Shown in pieces: positions 1 to 7,246 of a DNA stretch of 49,702 bases; the stretch's first letter is position 1, and each line of letters begins with the position of its first letter. This stretch comes from Alitiscatomonas aceti. Its GTDB lineage: Bacteria; Bacillota; Clostridia; Lachnospirales; Lachnospiraceae. The stretch lies in NCBI RefSeq assembly GCF_025567195.1, contig NZ_JAOQJF010000025.1, forward strand, positions 1-49,702. Reading direction: 5' to 3'. Position numbers and translations under genes: made by a program. The notes under the pieces are model-generated. The model worked only from the letters and a program-made list of their open reading frames with translations. It was not told the origin of the DNA and did not search any database.

Positions 1-91
1 TGATTATCGTACACCATACGAAGCCCGGATGGCAGCGTAACTGATTCATGATATTTTTTAGCCACAAGTGTTACAAAAATGCTTGACCACA
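1..91 (+). mobile_element. Right end of an insertion sequence (probable IS3-like), element continues beyond the window
   Basis: A short open frame that enters from outside the window ends at 38-40 with residues DYRTPYEARMAA, which resembles the C-terminus of a DDE integrase-type transposase. About 50 bases later the strand reads TTACAAAAATGCTTGACCACA. On the opposite strand that is TGTGG followed by TCAAGCATTTTTGTAACA, which starts with TG as IS3-family terminal repeats do. Immediately after it, codons of a cell-wall-binding protein begin with no start codon. The other end of the element and a target duplication cannot be seen, so family and exact boundary are inferred. Confidence 0.35.
2..40 (+). 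CDS. Transposase, C-terminal fragment (partial)
   Basis: Only the last 12 codons (DYRTPYEARMAA then TAA at 38-40) lie in the window. The short motif with TPYE near the C-terminus is like the end of IS3/IS30-type DDE transposases (Y-x-TP-x-E). Twelve residues are too few to be sure; the support comes mainly from the terminal-repeat-like sequence just downstream and from the truncation of the next gene. Confidence 0.3.
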   Translation, partial: DYRTPYEARMAA

Positions 92-281
92 ACAGTTTGA
101 TACATGGGATTTTTATGAGACTGCGAAGGATGGGTCTGCTTATGAAACCTGGTGCTACTGGGACGAGGAAGGAAATAAGCTGGGCGGATTACAGGAGATC
201 CAGGGCTTTAAGTACTATTTTGATAAGGATAATGAGATCAAATTAAAAAAGAAGGGTACGATCGTTGACAAGCATTATATA

Positions 282-1850
282 ATGGGAGATTACTCCGCAG
301 CCATCGACCGCTGGATCCCCAGGAATGGAAAATGGTATTATTTCGATGAAAACGGGGAGCAGGTCTTTGGAAAGAAGACCATCCAGGGAACGGAATATGA
401 TTTCGGAACAGATGGATTTGTGGACGCTTCCCAGGTAGAGTTTCCGGAGATTGCGTCTGTGGAGATCGATAATTCCCAGAAAGAGGCTTTTGTAGGAGAT
501 GTGGTGGAGATCCCGTTTAAGATCGAGGTGAAGGAAGCTTCTCCCAGCAACGCGACGAAGGAAGCCGATTATGATATGTTCAAAAATGCATACGACGTAT
601 CCCATACGTATCGTGTGAACAGAGGCGTCATGGTTCCCAAATATGAGGTGGGGAGAAGCCAGTTAAAGTACGAGATCGAGACGAAGTATGAGATCGACTG
701 GGAGGACCAGCTGATCCGGATCCCCATCGACTGTATGGGAGCCGTATTTGGAAATATGCGTATCGGAAATACTAAATCAGAGGACTTTGGGATCGTATGC
801 AGATATCCGGAAAGTCAGTCCATGGAATCCAGGATCGAGGATCTGTTCAAGGACGAACAGGAAGGGGACGCTCTGGTTGCTGGATTAAAAACGCTGACGG
901 AGGAAGAACCAGACAGCGTGAAAGAGAGCCTTGTGGGATCTGCGGAGGTCCAGACAAAGATCCAGGCCCTGGAACTGATGCATAATGGCTCAAAGAAGGT
1001 GGATACATACATTGATGTGGACGATTCCCTGGGGTTTGCGGATAAGGATACCTGCTCTGTGATCGGCCTGGGGCTTTCCATGGAGAAAGAAGGAAAGATC
1101 GGTCTGAAGATCGGAACCTCCAATGAAAAGCTTCCCGAGGAGCTTACAAAGGAAAAGACAGCCGTGGCGTTTGACCTAAAGGTATTAAAAAATGGAGCCA
1201 GCACGAAAAAGCTGGACGTTCCGGCACTCATCACGATCTCAAAGCCCGACAGCATCAAGACCGATGATTTCCAGTTATACCACATGAATGCCGGAGAGGC
1301 GGAAGAGGTCAATTATGTTGAAGAGGACGGTTTAGTCACATTTGCCGCTGAGCAGTTCAGTACCTTTGTGTTTGTAGAGGATGCGGAGGATACGGACAGC
1401 GGAAGCAGCGGAGGAGGTTCCACCAGCTCCTACGGACCGGGCCGCTGGGATACAGGAACAGCGGGAAATAAAGGACCGGAGGATACGAAGACCCAGAAGC
1501 CTGCTGGTACATGGGTACAGGATGAAAAGGGCTGGTGGCTGAAGTATGAGGACGGAACATGGCCCGCATCCCGGTGGATCGAGATGACCTGGAATCACGT
1601 TCCCAGCTGGTATTACTTTAATGCTGAGGGATATATGGCAACTGGCTGGATGAAGGACGGAGACCGGTGGTATTATCTGGATCCCAGTACTGATGGAAGC
1701 CAGGGACGTATGTTCACAGGCTGGCATGAGATCGGTGGTAAATGGTATTTCTTCCATGAAACAGCAGACGGCCCTATGGGTTCGCTGCTTGTAAACGGCA
1801 GAACGCCGGACGGCTATCAGACAGATATGGACGGAGTCTGGATCCAATAG
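282..1850 (+). CDS. Cell-wall-binding (choline-binding-type repeat) surface protein, 5'-truncated remnant
   Basis: The frame ends at 1850 with several aromatic-glycine repeats (GKWYYF near residue 18; WYYFNAEGYMATGW, DRWYYLD and GKWYFFHE in the last 100 residues). These are cell-wall-binding repeats of the choline-binding/glucan-binding type. Between them lie about 300 residues of beta-rich extracellular sequence and a Gly/Ser linker (GSSGGGSTSS). The frame is open from 87 and the codons from 93 to 281 also encode repeat sequence (YETWCYWDEEGNKLGG), but no start codon, ribosome binding site or signal peptide exists there. A stop at 84-86 closes it. The ATG at 282 has no ribosome binding site, so this is probably a remnant cut off by the element at 1-91. 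In intact relatives such proteins are secreted and bind the wall. Identification of the repeats is firm; whether anything is made is doubtful. Confidence 0.7.
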   Translation: MGDYSAAIDRWIPRNGKWYYFDENGEQVFGKKTIQGTEYDFGTDGFVDASQVEFPEIASVEIDNSQKEAFVGDVVEIPFKIEVKEASPSNATKEADYDMFKNAYDVSHTYRVNRGVMVPKYEVGRSQLKYEIETKYEIDWEDQLIRIPIDCMGAVFGNMRIGNTKSEDFGIVCRYPESQSMESRIEDLFKDEQEGDALVAGLKTLTEEEPDSVKESLVGSAEVQTKIQALELMHNGSKKVDTYIDVDDSLGFADKDTCSVIGLGLSMEKEGKIGLKIGTSNEKLPEELTKEKTAVAFDLKVLKNGASTKKLDVPALITISKPDSIKTDDFQLYHMNAGEAEEVNYVEEDGLVTFAAEQFSTFVFVEDAEDTDSGSSGGGSTSSYGPGRWDTGTAGNKGPEDTKTQKPAGTWVQDEKGWWLKYEDGTWPASRWIEMTWNHVPSWYYFNAEGYMATGWMKDGDRWYYLDPSTDGSQGRMFTGWHEIGGKWYFFHETADGPMGSLLVNGRTPDGYQTDMDGVWIQ

Positions 1851-1864
1851 ATGGCCGGATGATA

Positions 1865-1893
1865 AAAGGCAGGGGAGATCTTCCCCTGCCTTT
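1865..1893. terminator. Bidirectional rho-independent terminator
   Basis: A perfect inverted repeat with arms AAAGGCAGGGGA and TCCCCTGCCTTT separated by GATCT. It sits between two convergent genes (ends at 1850 and 1905) and has A/T tails on both sides, so it can serve both. Confidence 0.85.
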
Positions 1894-1904
1894 CGCATCT
1901 GCTT

Positions 1905-3110
1905 TTAAACCTGTTGGCCTGACCTGTCTTCATCCAGATACCGCTTTATAAGGAAGCGTACAAAAAGGACAAGAGCTGCGGCCAGTAAAAATGTGATCAG
2001 ATACACAGGGCATAGCTCGCCCATTGCCGTGCGCCATGGAGAACAGTATACAATGCTGACCGTGTAGAAACGGAGCCGGGGTGATTCTTCTGAATCGGCG
2101 GTCTCCTGATAATAAGGGGTATAGTAAGCTTCGTTATTGCCGCTTAGGTAATAGTTGACGCTGGGGATCAGCAGATTTAAACCGTCATAAAAGACCAGTT
2201 CCTTTGTTCCAATTCCCGAAACCAACGAGGCTCCCAGCCCGGCGGCCAGAGAAGACACGCCGCTATGCTCCTTTCCTTTATATGAAAAAGAAGGAGATGG
2301 CTGGTCATAGCAGACGTCAAACCAGTCGGAATAGAGGGTGACGGTTTCACTGGCAGAGGCCGCGGCGTCCGGATCCTCGTAAATGGACCGCCATTGAAGA
2401 CCATGATCCTCCGTAATGCCGGAAACAGTATACGATCCGGCTCCTCTGGAATGTAAGACATCCTGAAATTCATCTCGGTCGATGGATTCGATCTTCTGCG
2501 GTATGAACGAAACGCCGTCAAAGGCGCCAGTAAAACGCATGGTAGCGGCATGCATAGACGGCGCGCTGCCGTTGACCAGCTCCTTTCCCGCTTCGGTCAG
2601 CTTTTCCCGGTCAAAGAATGCCCTGGCATTATTTCCAGACCGTTCTTCGCGGTTTTTCCACTGCCCCTCGGTCAGATATTCAAAATAGAAGAAATCCGTC
2701 CAGCTGCATTCCAGAAGGCTGCCTTCGGCATCAAAAACTGCCGATGCAGAATATACCTCAGTCTTGTCTGGGCGGGGAAGAAAGCCGCCTCCCTCACCGA
2801 CTATGAAACGGGCGCCGTTGAAGGAACCGGCTCCTCCTCCCGTATCCACAGCCTTCCAGAGAAGACTTTTTTCCAGGTTTTTATATTTGGAGGAACCGGC
2901 CTTTCCCAACCGGGACTCAAAGCAGCGCTGGGCAATGGTGGATGCAAAATCGCCATAACCGGCCAGATACCTTGATGCGGCATACTCGGCGGTGACCGAT
3001 GTGAGACAGTACATCCCCATGCCCCAGACGGAAACTGCCACAAGGACAAGGAAGCCGGTGATGACAGTAAGCAGGGAAGCGGTACACTGGTTTTTAAAGA
3101 GTTTCTTCAA
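1905..3110 (-). CDS. Orphan two-TM sensor-like membrane protein
   Basis: About 401 residues. It has one N-terminal membrane segment (SLLTVITGFLVLVAVSVWGM), about 320 extracytoplasmic residues, and a second membrane segment near the C-terminus (VYLITFLLAAALVLFVRFLI), followed by only about a dozen residues (KRYLDEDRSGQQV). This is the layout of the sensor half of a membrane histidine kinase, but it stops where a HAMP linker and kinase would begin. I could not assign a family to the extracellular part. I prefer the TTG start at 3110 because GGAGGG lies five bases upstream; the ATG at 3137 has no ribosome binding site. No response regulator or kinase is adjacent. It shares the terminator at 1865-1893 with the convergent gene. 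Confidence 0.7.
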   Translation of the reverse strand: MKKLFKNQCTASLLTVITGFLVLVAVSVWGMGMYCLTSVTAEYAASRYLAGYGDFASTIAQRCFESRLGKAGSSKYKNLEKSLLWKAVDTGGGAGSFNGARFIVGEGGGFLPRPDKTEVYSASAVFDAEGSLLECSWTDFFYFEYLTEGQWKNREERSGNNARAFFDREKLTEAGKELVNGSAPSMHAATMRFTGAFDGVSFIPQKIESIDRDEFQDVLHSRGAGSYTVSGITEDHGLQWRSIYEDPDAAASASETVTLYSDWFDVCYDQPSPSFSYKGKEHSGVSSLAAGLGASLVSGIGTKELVFYDGLNLLIPSVNYYLSGNNEAYYTPYYQETADSEESPRLRFYTVSIVYCSPWRTAMGELCPVYLITFLLAAALVLFVRFLIKRYLDEDRSGQQV

Positions 3111-3246
3111 ACGTATCCCTCCGATCCATAGCTGCATAAAAAGGTTTCTGGTGGTTTAATCATACCATATGCGCCCGGATATTACATTGGAAATCCGTTT
3201 TTTTCGCATTTTATGCCCTGGTGTGCGATACACCCAGACAGAAACG

Positions 3247-3298
3247 AAAAAGGCAGGAGGAGTCCATTCCAAGAAGGAGTGTCTCTTCCTGCCTTTTT
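3247..3298 (-). terminator. Terminator downstream of the YitT-family gene
   Basis: Arms AAAAAGGCAGGA (3247-3258) and TCCTGCCTTTTT (3287-3298) pair over a 28-base loop region that itself can fold. The minus-strand product ends in a T run. It follows the stop of the gene ending at 3323. Confidence 0.7.
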
Positions 3299-3322
3299 CC
3301 CGCATACCGGGCGGGTAAGGTC

Positions 3323-4186
3323 TTACGGCTCCATTTTTCCAATGGAGAAGCCGCGGCCTCTGGCCTCGTTGACACGGGCAATGGTCATAAAGGCCTTGGG
3401 ATCGATCTCCGTGACCAGATCGCTGAGCTCGTTTAACTCCCTGGAGGTCAGGATGGTCATGACCTCGCAGGATTCCTCTCCCGTATAGCCTCCGGCGATG
3501 TGATACAGGGTGACGCCGCGGTTGATCTGGGTCTTGATGGCATCGGTGATCTTCTGGTAGTCCTTGCTGATGATCCGTACCTGCATCCGGCTCTTTCCCA
3601 TGGTGGAGGCCTTATCGGCGATCATGGAATACAGGATGATGAGGATGATGCTGTACAGAGCCTTTTCCAGCTGGGAATAAGGGATCTGGAAAAGGAGGAT
3701 CACGATATCAAAGCCGTACATGGACACAGACAGGGGGATCCCCAGCTTCTTTTTAAGAAGGAGTACAGGAACATCATTTCCTCCGGTGGAGGAACCGGCA
3801 CGGATCACCAGGCCGATGCCCGCTCCGATCAGAAGGCCGCCTAAGACTGTGGCCAGCATGGGATCCGCAGTGAGCGGCTCAGTGACCACAAGCTGGATCT
3901 GGCTTAAAAGGAACGGGAACAGAAAGCTGCTGATCAGCGTCGTGACCGCAAAATGTTTTCCCAGGGTGAGTGCGCCCACCACGAACATAATGGCATTGTA
4001 GCCGCCCAGGAACACGGCCACAGGAATGTGGAAATAGTGGGCGGCCAGCAGTCCCAGACCGGTGGCCCCGCCGCTCATCAGCTCCTCCGGGATCACAAAG
4101 GCGCCTACGCCGATGGACATGAGGACGTTTCCAGCCAGCACCAGAAGCAGCTCCATGATCCGTTTCTTCATTTTTTCATTTGTCAT
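3323..4186 (-). CDS. YitT family membrane protein (YitT_membrane + DUF2179)
   Basis: About 287 residues. Residues 1-190 carry five or six membrane segments (ELLLVLAGNVLMSIGVGAFV, then a Gly-rich MSGGATGLGLL turn, and SSTGGNDVPVLLLKKKLGIP), the pattern of the YitT family. The last 90 residues are the cytoplasmic DUF2179 domain (AGGYTGEESCEVMTILTSREL, with IDPKAFMTIARVNEARGRGF at the end). The function of YitT proteins is not established; a transport role is assumed. The start at 4186 is chosen because GGGAGA lies just upstream; the longer frame to 4237 runs through the leader hairpin. The gene has its own leader with a hairpin followed by a T run. Confidence 0.85.
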   Translation of the reverse strand: MTNEKMKKRIMELLLVLAGNVLMSIGVGAFVIPEELMSGGATGLGLLAAHYFHIPVAVFLGGYNAIMFVVGALTLGKHFAVTTLISSFLFPFLLSQIQLVVTEPLTADPMLATVLGGLLIGAGIGLVIRAGSSTGGNDVPVLLLKKKLGIPLSVSMYGFDIVILLFQIPYSQLEKALYSIILIILYSMIADKASTMGKSRMQVRIISKDYQKITDAIKTQINRGVTLYHIAGGYTGEESCEVMTILTSRELNELSDLVTEIDPKAFMTIARVNEARGRGFSIGKMEP

Positions 4187-4199
4187 ATTCTTTCTCCCT

Positions 4200-4280
4200 T
4201 CAAATTGGCAAAGCAAAAAAGAAAGCGGGCTCTTCAAAGCCCGCTGCGTCTGTTGATTCCGTTTTCCTTTGCATTACCAT
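4200..4280 (-). CDS. Possible 26-residue leader peptide in the yitT leader
   Basis: An ATG at 4280 opens a 26-codon frame that ends at 4200, fifteen bases before the YitT start. It begins MVMQRKTEST and ends with FFFALPI. The frame runs through both arms of the hairpin at 4224-4245. It may be an attenuation leader peptide or chance; only a weak GGGGTAGAG lies upstream. Confidence 0.2.
   Translation of the reverse strand: MVMQRKTESTDAAGFEEPAFFFALPI
4214..4245 (-). terminator. Attenuator-like hairpin in the yitT leader
   Basis: On the minus strand, AGCGGGCT and AGCCCGCT form an 8-bp GC-rich stem followed by TTCTTTTTT. It lies between the probable promoter (-10 at 4317-4322) and the start codon at 4186, so it would end transcription before the gene unless read through. 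No known riboswitch core was recognised in the 60 bases ahead of it. Confidence 0.55.
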
Positions 4281-4316
4281 AGCTCTACCCCATTTGTTTT
4301 CTAAAGCTGTCCTTTT

Positions 4317-4322
4317 ATTATA
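4317..4322 (-). promoter_or_regulatory. Probable -10 box of the yitT transcript
   Basis: The minus strand reads GATGATATAATAAAAGG, a consensus TATAAT. No good -35 box is seen. Transcription would start near 4310, leaving a leader of about 120 bases. Confidence 0.45.
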
Positions 4323-4404
4323 TCATCATTTGTGTGGACTGCATAGGGGGAAATAGAGAAAATGTTACTTCTGCGCCTGCCATCTGGAAGAGAGCCAGGG
4401 AACG

Positions 4405-4413
4405 TGATATAAT
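4405..4413 (+). promoter_or_regulatory. Extended -10 promoter of the nitroreductase gene
   Basis: TGATATAAT is an extended -10 element 22 bases ahead of the start codon at 4435; the -35 region (TGGAAG) is poor. The leader would be very short. Confidence 0.45.
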
Positions 4414-4434
4414 CAAAGAAAAAAGGAGTATGCC

Positions 4435-5214
4435 ATGAACATTTCAGAAGTCATTAAAAACAGGACGTCCTTAAGGGTATATGACGACCGGATGATCGAG
4501 GATCAGGATCTGGAGAAGATCCTGGAGGCGGCGTCCCTGGCTCCCACTGCCGGGAATCAGCAGTTATATTCTGTCATCGTGATCAAAAGCCAGGAGACCA
4601 AGGATAAATTATCCGAAAGCTGTGATCACCAGCCATTTATCGCCAAGGCGCCGGTCCTTCTCCTGTTTGTTTCCGATCAGAAAAAATGGTTTGATTATTA
4701 CCAGCTGGAGGGCTGCAAGGAGTTTTCTGAGCGGGAGCCCGGGCTTTTCTGGGAAGCTCCCAATGAATCGGATCTGATGCTCTCCATTGAGGATACCATG
4801 ATCGCGGCACAGAATGCGGTGCTCATGGCTGAGTCCCTGGGGATCGGATCCTGCTATATCGGGGATATTCTGGAAAATTACGAGTTCCATAAGGAGCTGT
4901 TTGATCTGCCGGACTATGTGGTGCCCATCTCCCTGGTATGCCTGGGATATTATAAGGAAGGCCATAAGCGGGTCCACAGAAAACGGTTCGACCAGAAATA
5001 TGTGGTATTTGAGGAAAAATATAGAGAGCTTTCCGATGAAGAGCTGAAGGAAATGTTTGCAGAAAGGGCTGTCGGGTTCGTAAAGACTCCGACCAGCTCT
5101 GCGGAAAACTTCGCCCAGGCCTTTTACCGGAGAAAAACAGGGGCGGCCTTCTCCAAGGAGATGAAGCGGTCGGTACGCGCCATGCTGGCCGATTATACAA
5201 AGGAGTCCTGCTAG
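4435..5214 (+). CDS. Nitroreductase family NAD(P)H/FMN oxidoreductase
   Basis: This 259-residue protein opens with the nitroreductase signature: ISEVIKNRTSLRVYDDR, then ILEAASLAPTAGNQQLYSVIVI, where the Arg/Ser and SLAPTAGNQQ residues contact FMN. The middle (DTMIAAQNAVLMAESLGIGSCYIGDI) is the conserved dimer-interface helix and glycine loop, and the C-terminal third resembles NfsA/NfrA-type flavin reductases (CLGYYKEGHKRVHRKRFD). It is expected to be a cytoplasmic FMN enzyme reducing nitro compounds, quinones or flavins; the true substrate cannot be read. The ribosome binding site AAAGGAG precedes the ATG. A MarR regulator follows 131 bases downstream and may control it, but that is only position. 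Confidence 0.88.
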   Translation: MNISEVIKNRTSLRVYDDRMIEDQDLEKILEAASLAPTAGNQQLYSVIVIKSQETKDKLSESCDHQPFIAKAPVLLLFVSDQKKWFDYYQLEGCKEFSEREPGLFWEAPNESDLMLSIEDTMIAAQNAVLMAESLGIGSCYIGDILENYEFHKELFDLPDYVVPISLVCLGYYKEGHKRVHRKRFDQKYVVFEEKYRELSDEELKEMFAERAVGFVKTPTSSAENFAQAFYRRKTGAAFSKEMKRSVRAMLADYTKESC

Positions 5215-5244
5215 GGAAAAATAGAGGGATTCCGGCGTCTTTCC

Positions 5245-5274
5245 TTGATTTCCCGTCCGGGGATGTGGTATCAT
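5245..5274 (+). promoter_or_regulatory. Promoter of the marR-family gene
   Basis: TTGATT (5245-5250), an 18-base spacer and TATCAT (5269-5274), the -10 preceded by TG. It drives the GTG-started gene at 5346. Confidence 0.5.
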
Positions 5275-5345
5275 GTCTGTGCATAGCTAACCCGCTTCAG
5301 ACGGAAGCGTATGTAAACGGACGAAAAAGAAAGGATCTCCTGACA

Positions 5346-5795
5346 GTGGATAAGTACGGAATCTTAAACGAGGTACTGGTGCGCCTGTTCCGCGACATTA
5401 TGGACATAGAGGAAAAGGCCATCATTACGCCGGAATTCAAGGATATCACCAATAACGACATGCATGTGATCGAGGCCATCGGCACCGGTGCGCCTAAAAA
5501 TATGTCCTCCATCGCCAGAGAGCTGTCGGTGACCGTGGGTACTCTGACCATCGCCATGAACAGCCTGGTGAAAAAGGGATATGTGGTCCGGGAACGGGGC
5601 CAGGAGGACCGGAGGGTGGTCTATATTTCCTTGTCTGACCGGGGACGGAAGGCCTTTGAGCACCATGCCAGGTTCCACCGGGAGATGATCGACGGGGTGA
5701 CCGGGGATCTGAGCGAGGAGGAGATGCAGGTCCTGGTGAAGGCCCTTTCCCGGCTGGATGACTGGTTCAGGGAAAAAGAGAGGCAAAATCAGTAA
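5346..5795 (+). CDS. MarR family transcriptional regulator
   Basis: About 149 residues from a GTG start; AAGGAT lies ten bases upstream, whereas the longer frame from 5265 overlaps the promoter. The winged helix is clear: NNDMHVIEAIG (helix 2), MSSIARELSVTVGTLTIAMNSLVKKGYV (recognition helix), then the wing RERGQEDRRVVYISLSDRG with the D-R-R-V hallmark of MarR proteins. The arrangement is close to FabT-type regulators of fatty-acid synthesis, but no fab genes are near. It acts as a DNA-binding homodimer. The neighbouring nitroreductase gene (upstream) and phosphofructokinase (downstream) are possible targets; no clear palindromic operator was found. Confidence 0.82.
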   Translation: MDKYGILNEVLVRLFRDIMDIEEKAIITPEFKDITNNDMHVIEAIGTGAPKNMSSIARELSVTVGTLTIAMNSLVKKGYVVRERGQEDRRVVYISLSDRGRKAFEHHARFHREMIDGVTGDLSEEEMQVLVKALSRLDDWFREKERQNQ

Positions 5796-5814
5796 GTATA
5801 TTGAAATATAACGA

Positions 5815-5843
5815 TTGAAAAAAGCCCCTGGATATCGTATAGT
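5815..5843 (+). promoter_or_regulatory. Sigma-A promoter of the phosphofructokinase gene
   Basis: TTGAAA (5815-5820), a 17-base spacer, and TATAGT (5838-5843), about 95 bases upstream of the start at 5940. Confidence 0.65.
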
Positions 5844-5939
5844 AGAATCCAAGTAGCTTTCCAGCGGGCCGGAACAGATCCGGTCCCGATGGAGTGAGAG
5901 AGGGAAAGCTGCAAAGAAATAGTAAGGGGGATTTTAATT

Positions 5940-7178
5940 ATGAAAGGAAATGTAATCGTCGGACAATCCGGCGGACCGACTTCTGCCATCAACTCCAGTC
6001 TGGCGGGAGTATACAGAACGGCCATTGACCGGGGAGCGAAAAAGGTATATGGAATGCGTCACGGGATCCAGGGCCTTCTGGAGGAAAAGTATATCGACCT
6101 GTCCGAGCATATCCGCAATGAGCTGGATGAGGAGCTTTTAAAGAGAACGCCGGCGGCGTACCTGGGTTCCTGCCGGTATAAATTACCGGAAATCCATGAA
6201 AATCCGGAAATTTTTGAAAAGATCTTTGGGATCCTGGACAAGCTGGAGATCGAGTGCTTTATCTACATCGGCGGCAACGACTCCATGGACACCATCAAAA
6301 AGCTTTCCGATTACGCCATTGTGAAGGGCTACACCACAAAGTTCATCGGCGTTCCCAAGACCATTGACAATGATCTGGCGCTGACCGACCACACACCGGG
6401 ATACGGAAGTGCTGCCAAGTACATTGGAACCTCCACAAAGGAGATCATCCGCGACAGCAATGCCCTGGAATATGGAAAGGGACTTGTAACTGTCATTGAG
6501 ATCATGGGACGGAATGCCGGATGGCTCACAGGTGCAGCCGCTCTTTCCAAGGGAGAGGATTGTGAAGGGCCGGATCTCATTTATCTGCCGGAGCTTGCCT
6601 TTGATGTGGAGAAGTTTGTGGAAAAGGTAAAGGGACTTCTGGAGAAAAAGCAGTCCGTTGTGGTTGCTGTTTCTGAGGGGATCCGCCTGGCAGACGGCCG
6701 CTATGTGTGCGAGCTGACCGACGGCGTGGATTATGTGGACGCCTTTGGCCACAAGCAGTTAAGCGGTACTGCCAATTACCTGGCCTGCCGGATCGCCAAC
6801 GAGCTGGGGTGCAAGGCAAGGGGCATCGAGCTTTCCACACTTCAGCGAGCCGCTTCCCATCTGGTTTCCAGGATCGATATCATCGAGGCCTACCAGGTAG
6901 GCGGTGCGGCCGTAAAGGCAGCCGATGAGGGAGATACCGGAGAAATGGTGATCCTGGAGAGGATTTCCGACGATCCGTATCAGTGTACCACCAGCCTGAG
7001 GAATGTCCACAAGGTTTCCAACGTGGAAAAGGTAGTACCCAGAAAATGGATCAATGAGGATGGGGATTACGTGACGGAAGAATTTTTGAACTATGTAAAA
7101 CCGCTGATCCAGGGAGATGTTCCGCCGATCATGGTGGACGGTATCCCGAGACATCTGTATCACAACGATAAGTGGTAA
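5940..7178 (+). CDS. 6-phosphofructokinase, pyrophosphate-type signature
   Basis: This 412-residue protein carries the phosphofructokinase core: GQSGGPTSAINSSLAG (phosphate loop), GGNDS (residues 111-115), VPKTIDNDL (from 138) and EIMGRNAGWLTGAAAL. In this superfamily an Asp at the position of E. coli Gly104 and a Lys at Gly124 block ATP and favour pyrophosphate. Here these are D114 and K140, so the enzyme should phosphorylate fructose-6-phosphate with PPi reversibly, in glycolysis. Length and the C-terminal extension fit the long PPi clade. It is a single-gene transcript with a good promoter and a strong terminator. A second phosphofructokinase with a Gly at the deciding position lies at 41631. 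Confidence 0.9.
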   Translation: MKGNVIVGQSGGPTSAINSSLAGVYRTAIDRGAKKVYGMRHGIQGLLEEKYIDLSEHIRNELDEELLKRTPAAYLGSCRYKLPEIHENPEIFEKIFGILDKLEIECFIYIGGNDSMDTIKKLSDYAIVKGYTTKFIGVPKTIDNDLALTDHTPGYGSAAKYIGTSTKEIIRDSNALEYGKGLVTVIEIMGRNAGWLTGAAALSKGEDCEGPDLIYLPELAFDVEKFVEKVKGLLEKKQSVVVAVSEGIRLADGRYVCELTDGVDYVDAFGHKQLSGTANYLACRIANELGCKARGIELSTLQRAASHLVSRIDIIEAYQVGGAAVKAADEGDTGEMVILERISDDPYQCTTSLRNVHKVSNVEKVVPRKWINEDGDYVTEEFLNYVKPLIQGDVPPIMVDGIPRHLYHNDKW

Positions 7179-7180
7179 AG

Positions 7181-7224
7181 AAAAAAGAACAGCCACACCT
7201 TAACCGGTGCAGCTGTTCTTTTTT
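7181..7224. terminator. Bidirectional terminator between pfk and nhaC-family gene
   Basis: AAAAAAGAACAGC pairs with GCTGTTCTTTTTT around a GC-rich middle. It serves the plus-strand phosphofructokinase and the convergent antiporter gene. Confidence 0.85.
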
Positions 7225-7246
7225 ATGTAGATGAGACAGGACCGTC

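Noticed and set aside
4245..4316. Known riboswitch in the yitT leader
   Set aside because: Compared by eye with fluoride, guanidine, preQ1, THF, ZTP and c-di-GMP cores; none matches.
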